Made by a program: the position numbers and the translations under genes. From DYMC01 sp035406705 (GTDB lineage Bacteria; Verrucomicrobiota; Lentisphaeria; Victivallales; GWF2-50-93): a stretch of 25,393 nt of DNA. The notes under the pieces were generated by a model. The model ran no database searches. It saw only the letters and a program-made list of their open reading frames with translations, and was not told the DNA's origin. The DNA lies in contig CAYRRM010000034.1 of the NCBI GenBank assembly GCA_964426675.1, forward strand, positions 1 to 25,393, given 5' to 3'. Of the stretch, positions 7,788-15,557 are shown one piece after another (positions within the stretch are counted from its first letter, which is position 1; every line of letters begins with the position of its first letter).

Positions 7788-8690
7788 ATGAAACTTCAAT
7801 ATTTATTTCCAAATCATAAGAATAAAAGAAAATACTTTTTTTATGAATTAAGTAGAGGGGCGTCTTACTACCCGTTAATTGTGCAAAGAGTAAACCAAAA
7901 AGATACTATCATGCATAGCCATAATTTTGCAGAGCTCGTTTTAGTATTAGAAGGGACAGCTATGCACAAAATTGCGAAAAAAAAAATGGAACTTCACAGA
8001 GGGAATTTCTTTATAATTTCTGGCAATACTAACCATGGTTATCTAAACTGTAAAAATTTAAAGCTCATTAATGTTATTATAAATAAGAAATTCTTTATAA
8101 AGTTCTTAAAAAATTTTACAAATTCAGAAAAAGATAAATCAGATCTTATCATGATCCAAAAAAAAATGAAACACTATAATGTTTTAAATTTAAATGAAAT
8201 TCAAATCTCTAATATAATGCAAATTATCAATAAAATAGAATTAGAACAATATGAATTCTTAACAGCTTCAAATCAAATGCTTGAACTTCTCCTATTTCAG
8301 TTATTAATATTATATATTAGATATTCAAAGTCTGAGTTTATAAAATCTGAAAACCAATTTCATGAAAGTTTCACTAACATAATATCCTGGATAAATGAAA
8401 ATTATCAGAAAGAGATATCTCTTAAAGACATTATAGCAAAAGCTAATACTTCAAGAAGAAATCTTTTTAGACTTTTCAAAAAGATGACTGGTAAGACACC
8501 AATTCAATATCTACTAGAAATCAGAATTCATCATGCCATGCATAAGTTAAGAGAAACCTCCATACCAATTTCAGAGATAGCCGAAGACTGCGGTTTTCAT
8601 GATCAAAACTATTTTGCAAGATTCTTCAAAAAACTTACTGGGGTTTCACCAAAGGATTTTCGTTTAGGCGTAAGTATTTTGGCACAATGA
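7788..8690 (+). CDS. AraC-family transcriptional regulator (cupin sensor + AraC HTH)
   Basis: This 300-residue regulator has the AraC/XylS layout. The N-terminal cupin-like ligand-binding domain (about 25-110) includes MHSHNFAELVLVLEG and the small loop RGNFFIISGNTNHG. The C-terminal double helix-turn-helix spans about 195-294, with DIIAKANTSRRNLFRLFKKMTGKTPIQYL for the first HTH and the family signature ISEIAEDCGFHDQNYFARFFKKLTGVSPKDFR for the second. It lies immediately upstream of, and co-directional with, the glycan operon starting at 8949, so it probably activates that operon in response to a sugar. Two direct repeats 21 bp apart overlap its last codons and are a plausible binding site. 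The ligand is unknown. Confidence 0.94.
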   Translation: MKLQYLFPNHKNKRKYFFYELSRGASYYPLIVQRVNQKDTIMHSHNFAELVLVLEGTAMHKIAKKKMELHRGNFFIISGNTNHGYLNCKNLKLINVIINKKFFIKFLKNFTNSEKDKSDLIMIQKKMKHYNVLNLNEIQISNIMQIINKIELEQYEFLTASNQMLELLLFQLLILYIRYSKSEFIKSENQFHESFTNIISWINENYQKEISLKDIIAKANTSRRNLFRLFKKMTGKTPIQYLLEIRIHHAMHKLRETSIPISEIAEDCGFHDQNYFARFFKKLTGVSPKDFRLGVSILAQ

Positions 8691-8706
8691 TGCTAATTTT
8701 TGGCAC
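8677..8706 (+). promoter_or_regulatory. Candidate AraC-type operator: direct repeats 21 bp apart
   Basis: TTTTGGCAC occurs at 8677-8685 and again at 8698-8706, the same sequence in the same orientation with a centre spacing of exactly 21 bp (two helical turns). AraC-family activators bind two direct half-sites at about this spacing next to the -35 region. The repeats straddle the end of the araC-type gene, about 240 bp before the first operon gene. Repeats and spacing are seen directly; the role is inferred. Confidence 0.5.
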
Positions 8707-8874
8707 TTTTATTCTTCTCTATTTTTTCTTTATGTAGTACGTTAATTCCAAGAAAAAAGTTTATTATTTATTATAAAAAATCTGAAGATAAAGGAGATGC
8801 AAATTCAGTAGAGTAAAAATTCTTTATTTTGAGATAAAAGGGTAACAAGAGAATAGCCTATATGTTGTACTCAC

Positions 8875-8895
8875 AAAATTCCGTAAAGGAATTTT
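8875..8895 (+). promoter_or_regulatory. Perfect inverted repeat in the leader of the glycan operon
   Basis: AAAATTCC (8875-8882) and GGAATTTT (8888-8895) form a perfect 8-bp inverted repeat around GTAAA. It sits 53 bp before the pseudopilin start, within the 258-bp gap between the regulator and the operon. It has no T-run after it, so it is not an intrinsic terminator. It could be a protein-binding dyad or a leader hairpin. The rest of this gap shows no gene. Confidence 0.45.
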
Positions 8896-8948
8896 AAATA
8901 ATAAATCATAATAACATAAATAAATAGATTAGGAGGTATAAAAATATC

Positions 8949-9710
8949 ATGAATAATAATTCTAATTTAAGGGATCCTCGAGAGAACCTTAAGTATAATG
9001 AAAAAAAATTTTTATTATTTACTCTTATAGAACTATTAATTGTTATCGCTGTTATTGCAATTCTAATTGCTATTTTAATGCCAGCTCTAAGTGGTGCTAA
9101 AGAGAGAGCCTACCAGATAATTTGTGCAAGTAATCAAAAACAAGTTTGGCTTGCATTACATAATTATGCGTCAGATAATGATTCTTGGGGACCTGTTTAT
9201 GTTTGGTCAAATATTCCGCCATACAATGCAAGAAAATGGTTTCAACCAGTTCCTAATACTCCCATTACTGGAACTTGGGAGTACACTTATCCGAAAAAAG
9301 AATGGACAAATGCTGCAATAAAATCCTCAATTTATACATGCCCTCGAGATGCTATCCGCATCGGAGTTTATCCTTCCGGTTATGAATCAGGTGGATTAAG
9401 TAGTCCTTGGGGTTTTGGACGGATATTTGCTCTCAATGCAAGATTAAATGGTTTAGACAGCAGTCCATCTTCATTTGATAAAGCTCCAAATTATAAAAAA
9501 ATAAGACGACCAGATCAAACTCTTCAGATTTACGAATATCATACTACAAGTTTCCCATGGGTATGGAGATATTGGGGGCATCTTCCAGACAACATAATAA
9601 ACAACCATTTTAAAGGTTCTACTCATACTCTCCTAGATGGACACGTTGAATGGATAAGCCAAACAAATTGGCCTGATCAAACAAACAATACATTTTGGAA
9701 AGGATATTAG
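8949..9710 (+). CDS. Prepilin-like protein with H-X9-DG domain (pseudopilin)
   Basis: The protein carries a type IV prepilin N-terminus: basic KYNEKK, then FTLIELLIVIAVIAILIAILMPAL at 24-47 (core of a TIGR02532-type cleavage/methylation domain) with the conserved Glu at +5 (E28). Position -1 is Leu rather than the usual Gly, so processing is uncertain. The globular part ends with NNHFKGSTHTLLDGHVEW, where H220 and D230-G231 give exactly the H-X9-DG signature. Such proteins are greatly expanded in Lentisphaerae, Planctomycetes and Verrucomicrobia, often beside sugar-degrading enzymes; their function is not established. It is expected to be anchored in the inner membrane facing outward. A strong Shine-Dalgarno sequence AGGAGGT (8931-8937) precedes the ATG, the best in the window, which suggests high expression. 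It is the first gene of the operon. Confidence 0.9.
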   Translation: MNNNSNLRDPRENLKYNEKKFLLFTLIELLIVIAVIAILIAILMPALSGAKERAYQIICASNQKQVWLALHNYASDNDSWGPVYVWSNIPPYNARKWFQPVPNTPITGTWEYTYPKKEWTNAAIKSSIYTCPRDAIRIGVYPSGYESGGLSSPWGFGRIFALNARLNGLDSSPSSFDKAPNYKKIRRPDQTLQIYEYHTTSFPWVWRYWGHLPDNIINNHFKGSTHTLLDGHVEWISQTNWPDQTNNTFWKGY

Positions 9711-9752
9711 TTTTACGTAAAAATATAATATTAAAAAAAAAGGAGAAAAAAA

Positions 9753-10292
9753 ATGAAAAAGAATCTGTTATTTTTATGTGTCCTGCTTATTAATGGGATG
9801 GTCTATTCACAATCATTAGAATCTCAAAAGATAGAACTTTGGTGTAGAAATGACTTATCAAAATGGGGTGAAACACTGACTATAGGAAATGGATTAGATT
9901 ATGTAGATGGAACTCTAATTATCGATTTTAATAGACTGAAAGGAGGAAACGCTAAGATGGCGTCACTAAATATTCCATTTAGCAATCTTGAATCAAATGC
10001 AGAATATGAAATTACTTTCGAATATCAAGCAAATAAAGCAGGATCTGTATTTCCCAATTATCCAGAACCGGACCCGGAAGGAAAGAAGGATGATAAAGGT
10101 AACTTGAAACCAAAATCCACATGGATGCAACTTAAAAATGATGGTAAATGGACATTTTTTAGTGATACTTTCATATTTGATCCTAGTATAAACAAAGGAA
10201 CGTTTGGTATATTTTTTAGGGCTGATCAAATAGAAGGATTAGTATTAAAAATCAAATCATTAAAAATAGAAAAAGTTGAGAAAAAAAAGTGA
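9753..10292 (+). CDS. Small exported protein of unknown function (possible carbohydrate-binding beta-sandwich)
   Basis: I do not recognise a named family. The 179-residue product begins with a clear Sec signal peptide, MKKNLLFLCVLLINGMVYSQS, probably cleaved near residue 19-21, with no lipobox Cys. The mature part has alternating strand-like segments ending in LVLKIKSLKIEKVEKKK. This pattern, with aromatic-rich segments such as KIELWC and STWMQL, recalls jelly-roll or carbohydrate-binding modules, but that is only an impression. A good Shine-Dalgarno sequence (AAAGGAG) precedes the ATG. Its stop overlaps the GTG start of the next gene (GTGA), so the two are translationally coupled and may work together outside the cytoplasm. 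Confidence 0.75.
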   Translation: MKKNLLFLCVLLINGMVYSQSLESQKIELWCRNDLSKWGETLTIGNGLDYVDGTLIIDFNRLKGGNAKMASLNIPFSNLESNAEYEITFEYQANKAGSVFPNYPEPDPEGKKDDKGNLKPKSTWMQLKNDGKWTFFSDTFIFDPSINKGTFGIFFRADQIEGLVLKIKSLKIEKVEKKK

Positions 10293-12718
10293 AAGTAATT
10301 TTTTCTAAAAAGGATTTTTTAATAATGGCAATAACTATTAATTCACTAATGGACAATGTATTCGTATTAACAGGACAAATTACACAAAATAAATGGGAAA
10401 ATCTTAACCCAGGCGCTGGTGGTCAAATTCAGGACATAAACCCAGACCCCAATATTCCAGATAGAGTTTATTATAATTCTGATATGGAAGGAAGTTATGT
10501 AACTGATGATGGAGGAAATTCATGGAAATACATTGGAACAGACCTTAGTGACAGTTACATGTTAACTATTGCAGTAGAATATGGAAACTCTAATAGAATC
10601 TATGCTGGCTCTAGAAGTGGTATAGATATTTCTGACGATGCAGGTACTTCATGGAGAAAAGTTTTAGAAATAAGTAATGAACCTATTATGTGTATCACTA
10701 TCAACCCAAAAAACAACAATCAAGTTATAGCTGGTCCAGGTGAAAGATGGAGATGGGAAAAAAACCAGAAATATCCTAATGATAAGATAGTGGGTATTCC
10801 AGGTGTTTGGATCTCAAATGATAGAGGAATGACATGGAATTATTCACCACTTCAAAATGAGTTTTCAAGAAGAGAGGTTTTTTCAATAGATTTTTCTCCA
10901 CGTCAAGAAATATATGTTGGAGCTTTTGCAGGCATTTTCGTTTCAGAAAATGGAGGAATTAAATGGAAAAAGATTATCAATCCACCTAAAACTGGAGCAT
11001 GTTTTGGGGTCTGTTTATCTCCTGACGCCTCGCGCATATATGCTATTTTCCAATTAATGGACAAAATGGATATAGGTGTACAGAAAAATAACCTTGAAAA
11101 TACTAATTTAAAGAATCTAGGTTTTCCTACAGGACTTTTTATGACTGATACTTCAAATTTCAAGTGGATATCTCTGAATAATCCGAATAAAGGATATAAA
11201 AAATTTTGGAATGATGAATCTCCTGAAATGTATTGGAAACCAAAAATGGATCAATATTCAACAAAATATTTCCAAAAATTATTAACAGCATCTTTTTCCA
11301 ATAGAACAGGTCTATATGAAATCTCTGTAGAATATAATGAGGATGGTGAACTAAAGAACTATACGTGGAATAATGTACTTTTTTATACAACAGAAAGTAA
11401 AGTCAACTTTGATATAGGATGGGAAAAATATTGGCCTCGTCCGTTATCATGGTTTTATAGTCCTACTTCATGGAAAAAAAGAGAAATATGGACAACAGGA
11501 GATCAAACTTTATTCAAAGTTAACACATCCATTCCTAATTATGAAAATAAATGGGAGAATATATATTGTAAGTTTATCAGTGAAATAGACGAAACTAAAA
11601 CATATTCAACACGTGGCGCAAATAGTACTTTTGTCTTTGATGTAGCAGCTTATAAAAACTACGTTATTCAATGTAATGCAGACAACGGTATTATTGAAAG
11701 TTGGGATAATGGCCACTCATGGGCTTTAGCTAATGGCCCAAGTGGATCCAAAAACCCAAGAAGTAATTCGGCCATAATAATGACAGGTTTAACGACTCCC
11801 ATAGTTATAGCTCACACTGCCGAGGGATTTGGAGGTACTTCTTCAAATGGTATTCTTTGGGGAAAAAAATTATCAACATTTTCACCAAAAGATAAATGGC
11901 TACAACTAGCTGGAGGAAAAAATTGGAAAAAAGTTCTTCTACCAAATAAACTTTATGTTCAAATGATTCAAGATAATAATAATCCAAGGCAACTTATAAT
12001 AGGAACTAATGATAGTGGCATTTTTATTATAAAAGATATCGAGGAATTATTTTTAGCTGTTGAGAAGAATAGTGTATTTCCTGAAGCTATTGGAATATGT
12101 AAAAGATCAAGACCACCAAAACCAATGTATATAAATGAAAAAGGAGGTGCTTTATTTCAAGATCCTGACGATCCTTTCTCTCTTTGGATTTGTTCAAAAA
12201 ACATTGTGTATAAAGCTAATAGAATGGACAATGATTGGAGTTTTGAAAAAATTCGTGAATTCTCAACAGATTTCACCCCTTATATTTATATTTGGAAGAA
12301 TGAAGAAGGAAAAAAAATTATTGCAATGACAGTACCTGGAGGAAACGGATCGCAACATTGTTCCGTCGAAATATCCAATGATAACGGCAAAAGCTGGACA
12401 TCTATAGTTTCATTTGAAAAAGATATAAAACATCTGAAAAAATTCTCATGGTTTACCGACGATATAAAATTTGATGTAACAGGATTAACTGCATATAAGA
12501 ATAATGTATTTCTTTCGTTCTCTTCACGCAAATATGGGGCAAAGAGTTATGGAATTTTTAAAGGGACTTGTTTAGATGAATTATGGACATGGACCGATTT
12601 CACAGATAATTTGCAATATCCATTTCCAGTAAGAGCTAAAATAATTAAAAATGAAAATGATGTTTATATTTATGTATGTACTTGGGGAAATGGTCTCTGG
12701 AGGAGAAAAATAGAATAA
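10289..12718 (+). CDS. Asp-box (BNR) beta-propeller protein, GH74/sortilin-like
   Basis: This 809-residue protein is built of repeated beta-propeller blades marked by Asp-box motifs (S/T-x-D-x-G-x-S/T-W): 72-79 TDDGGNSW, 115-122 SDDAGTSW, 176-183 SNDRGMTW, 471-478 SWDNGHSW and 696-703 SNDNGKSW, plus a degenerate one at 219-226. The N-terminal stretch GAGGQIQDINPDPNIPDRVY followed by SDMEGSY resembles the start of GH74 xyloglucanases. D65 and D465 (ADNGIIES) fall where GH74 enzymes carry their two catalytic Asp, so hydrolase activity is possible but unproven. The GTG start overlaps the previous stop and gives a basic then hydrophobic N-terminus (KKDFLIMAITI) that could be a weak signal sequence. 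An ATG at 10325 with AAGGA 10 nt upstream is an alternative start. Likely a secreted glycan-binding or glycan-cleaving protein. Confidence 0.82.
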   Translation: MKVIFSKKDFLIMAITINSLMDNVFVLTGQITQNKWENLNPGAGGQIQDINPDPNIPDRVYYNSDMEGSYVTDDGGNSWKYIGTDLSDSYMLTIAVEYGNSNRIYAGSRSGIDISDDAGTSWRKVLEISNEPIMCITINPKNNNQVIAGPGERWRWEKNQKYPNDKIVGIPGVWISNDRGMTWNYSPLQNEFSRREVFSIDFSPRQEIYVGAFAGIFVSENGGIKWKKIINPPKTGACFGVCLSPDASRIYAIFQLMDKMDIGVQKNNLENTNLKNLGFPTGLFMTDTSNFKWISLNNPNKGYKKFWNDESPEMYWKPKMDQYSTKYFQKLLTASFSNRTGLYEISVEYNEDGELKNYTWNNVLFYTTESKVNFDIGWEKYWPRPLSWFYSPTSWKKREIWTTGDQTLFKVNTSIPNYENKWENIYCKFISEIDETKTYSTRGANSTFVFDVAAYKNYVIQCNADNGIIESWDNGHSWALANGPSGSKNPRSNSAIIMTGLTTPIVIAHTAEGFGGTSSNGILWGKKLSTFSPKDKWLQLAGGKNWKKVLLPNKLYVQMIQDNNNPRQLIIGTNDSGIFIIKDIEELFLAVEKNSVFPEAIGICKRSRPPKPMYINEKGGALFQDPDDPFSLWICSKNIVYKANRMDNDWSFEKIREFSTDFTPYIYIWKNEEGKKIIAMTVPGGNGSQHCSVEISNDNGKSWTSIVSFEKDIKHLKKFSWFTDDIKFDVTGLTAYKNNVFLSFSSRKYGAKSYGIFKGTCLDELWTWTDFTDNLQYPFPVRAKIIKNENDVYIYVCTWGNGLWRRKIE

Positions 12719-12719
12719 C

Positions 12720-15557
12720 ATGAAAAAATTTAAGATGCATCTAATTTTAAATACTCATTGGGATCGTGAATTCCGATGGCATTTTAGAGAAACACAACTT
12801 CGTTTAGTTGATATGATGGATACTCTGTTAGAAATAATGGAGAAAACACCAGAATTCAAATTTTTTCATACAGATTCACAGGTTTCTATTATATATGATT
12901 ATCTGGAATTAAGGCCTGAAAGTCTAAAACGAATAAAAAATTTGGTAAATAGAGGGAGACTCCTTATAGGCCCATGGTATACATTACCAGCGGAGTATCT
13001 TGTAAGTGGAGAGGCACTAGCGAGAAATCTCTTAATGGGACATTCTCTGTGTAAAAAAATTGGACACCCAATGAAAGTAGGTTATAATGTTTTTTCATGG
13101 GGGCAGATATCTCAACTGCCTCAACTATACAAACAGTTTGGCATAGACACTATACTTTTTTATAGAGGAATCGATAATGAAATTTTAACTCGCAATGAAT
13201 TTTTATGGAAATCACCAGATGGGACCCAAATTCTTGGAATAGCATTTGGACCACAACATAGGATTAATTTTTGGGCTTATGTATATAGGCCATACGTAAT
13301 GTCTGGGAATAAACTTGGGGTTGTTCCTAATACTAATTCATTTATTGCAGCTCTAGGAGATAGAATCAGTAATTGGGGATCATATGAAACAATAAATGAG
13401 ATCTCTATGAATGATTATGATTCTGCTTTAAAAGGACTTAATAAGTTAATTGAAGTAAGTGCTCCTAAGCATTCTACTAAACATCTATTATTTTTTCAGG
13501 GTTACGACTTTGAATTTCCGAATTCATCAATTATTAATCTTATTCAAAAACTCAATAAAAATATTAATAAAGGGAAAATAGTTATATCCTCCTTACCACA
13601 CTATGTATCTGAAATAAAAAAACAAATCTTTAAAAAAAATAATAATGCTACAAAAAAAATGCAGGTTTTCTGTCAAGAAATGCTCTCAATAGAAAAATAT
13701 AATCCTGAGTATGGGCAACTATATCCTGGAGTGTTTTCTGCAAGAATGCCAATAAAAATAAGAAATTTTTACTCTGAAATGCGCCTCGAACGTTGGGCAG
13801 AACCTATGGCATCTTTAAGTTTTATAATCGGAAAACGCTTTCCTGATATGGCATTAAAAAAAGCTTGGATGTTCTATCTCCAGAATCATCAACATGATGG
13901 TATAGGTGGTTGCTATATAGATGATGTAGAATTATCCATGTTGAATAGATATTCAGACATAGATCACATTTCTGAAAAAATCACAAGAGATTCTTTGTTT
14001 TATATTCTATCTGAGATAGACTCTTCCTCTCTCAAGGGAGATATTATTTTAACTGTTTTTAATCCTTCTCTGTATACTCAAAGTGCTATAGTAGAAACAT
14101 ACGTTGATATTCCATTTAACAAAGTTTATCCTGATGGTGGCCTATTCTACAGGAATCCAAAACATATTCTTGTAAAAGAACCAAATGGACAAAATATACC
14201 TGTACAAATACTTGGATACACGGATGAGAGAGCCTGTACAAAAAGAAAATTTTGTGATCATGGATATTTTCATTCCGTACGTTTTAGAATACTCTTTGAA
14301 GCAAGAGATATCCCGTCTATGGGATATAAATGCTTTGAAGTTGCGGTCGCAGATGGAGAACTAAGGCCTTCTCCATCTGCATTTCTCTCTAGCAGTAAAA
14401 TGGAGATAGAAAATAATTATTTGGAGGTAAAAATTAACTTTGATGGAAGTATTGATATAAGAGATAAAATTAATGGTAACACGTATCAGGGACTTAACTA
14501 TTTTGAAGACACAGGAGAACAAGGTGGACCTCTATATCATATCCCTCCAAAAAATAATAAAACATTTTGTACTATCGGTGTTCCGGCTGAAATATCTCTC
14601 ATTGAGAATGGAGTATTACGAGCGACTTATATGATCCGGCATAAATGGCAACTTCCAAAATCTTTATCGACACAAATAAGAATACACCACCCAAACATAA
14701 AGCAGTGGATTGATTTCGGTGAGTTAAGTAGATCTGAAGAAATGAGTACCGTCGATATCATATCGTATATTTCACTAGACGCTATTTCTCCTTTTATCAG
14801 AATAAAAACAGAAATTATAAACTCCTGTAAAGATCATAGATTAAGAGTTATGTTTCCTTCAGATATATCGACAGATTTTTCTATAGCAGATATTCCTTTT
14901 GATATTGTAAAAAGAAATATAGCTGTACCGGATTCTAGCGGTTGGCTTGAACCAGCACTCAGATATTATCCATCTTCGAGCTTCGTCAGTTTACATGCCA
15001 AAGCTCGTGGACTTTCAGTAATACACTTTGGATTGAGTGAATATGAAGTAATGAATGATACGAGGAAAACAATTGCTTTAACTCTTCTCAGATGTTATTC
15101 TTCTGGAGGTGGAGCAGCAGAAACTTATTTTGAAAAACCATTAGCTCAATGTCAGGGGAAACATACTTTTGAATATTTTATACTTCCTCATTCACAAAAC
15201 CACATAATTGAAAATATAGCATCTATATCCTCAATAATACGAACTCCTCTTCGTGTAGCTATAAGTTCCCCACATAAAGGAAAAAATCCTTTGTCTTATT
15301 CATTTTTATCTATATCAGACAAACGACTTATTTTATCATGTTTGAAAAAGGCAGAAGATAAAAATGCTATAATATTAAGAATTTTTAATCCTTACTCTGT
15401 GAATATAAAGGCTCTGGTAGAATTGAATTTCGATTTTATATCAGTACAAAAAATTACAATGGAAGAGAAAGTAGTTCGTAAGTTACCTTCTCTAAAAAAT
15501 AAAATTAACATAAAAGTAAGAAGTGGTGAAATTTATTCTATAATGGTAAATTTATGA
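12720..15557 (+). CDS. GH38 alpha-mannosidase-like protein with substituted catalytic Asp
   Basis: The N-terminal catalytic domain of glycoside hydrolase family 38 is clear. THWDREF supplies zinc ligands H13 and D15. LLIGPWYTLPAEYLVSGEALARNL is the conserved block after it. LFFQGYDF holds D263 at the usual acid/base position. LQNHQHDGIGGCYIDDVE (387-404) holds the C-terminal zinc ligand H392. The remaining ~500 residues are the beta-sandwich domains typical of GH38. However, the nucleophile and fourth zinc ligand, normally in GYxxDxFGxxxQxPQ, is replaced: the segment reads GYNVFSWGQISQLPQ with F125 at the Asp position. I confirmed this from the codons (GTT TTT TCA TGG). The enzyme may be inactive, use another residue, or act on a different substrate. 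There is no signal peptide, so it is probably cytoplasmic. It overlaps the sulfatase gene by 4 bp. Confidence 0.9.
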   Translation: MKKFKMHLILNTHWDREFRWHFRETQLRLVDMMDTLLEIMEKTPEFKFFHTDSQVSIIYDYLELRPESLKRIKNLVNRGRLLIGPWYTLPAEYLVSGEALARNLLMGHSLCKKIGHPMKVGYNVFSWGQISQLPQLYKQFGIDTILFYRGIDNEILTRNEFLWKSPDGTQILGIAFGPQHRINFWAYVYRPYVMSGNKLGVVPNTNSFIAALGDRISNWGSYETINEISMNDYDSALKGLNKLIEVSAPKHSTKHLLFFQGYDFEFPNSSIINLIQKLNKNINKGKIVISSLPHYVSEIKKQIFKKNNNATKKMQVFCQEMLSIEKYNPEYGQLYPGVFSARMPIKIRNFYSEMRLERWAEPMASLSFIIGKRFPDMALKKAWMFYLQNHQHDGIGGCYIDDVELSMLNRYSDIDHISEKITRDSLFYILSEIDSSSLKGDIILTVFNPSLYTQSAIVETYVDIPFNKVYPDGGLFYRNPKHILVKEPNGQNIPVQILGYTDERACTKRKFCDHGYFHSVRFRILFEARDIPSMGYKCFEVAVADGELRPSPSAFLSSSKMEIENNYLEVKINFDGSIDIRDKINGNTYQGLNYFEDTGEQGGPLYHIPPKNNKTFCTIGVPAEISLIENGVLRATYMIRHKWQLPKSLSTQIRIHHPNIKQWIDFGELSRSEEMSTVDIISYISLDAISPFIRIKTEIINSCKDHRLRVMFPSDISTDFSIADIPFDIVKRNIAVPDSSGWLEPALRYYPSSSFVSLHAKARGLSVIHFGLSEYEVMNDTRKTIALTLLRCYSSGGGAAETYFEKPLAQCQGKHTFEYFILPHSQNHIIENIASISSIIRTPLRVAISSPHKGKNPLSYSFLSISDKRLILSCLKKAEDKNAIILRIFNPYSVNIKALVELNFDFISVQKITMEEKVVRKLPSLKNKINIKVRSGEIYSIMVNL

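Noticed and set aside
8691..8948. A small gene in the gap before the pseudopilin
   Set aside because: The only Shine-Dalgarno-like site (AAAGGAG near 8790) is followed by ATG and a stop after four codons; no longer frame with a start is convincing.
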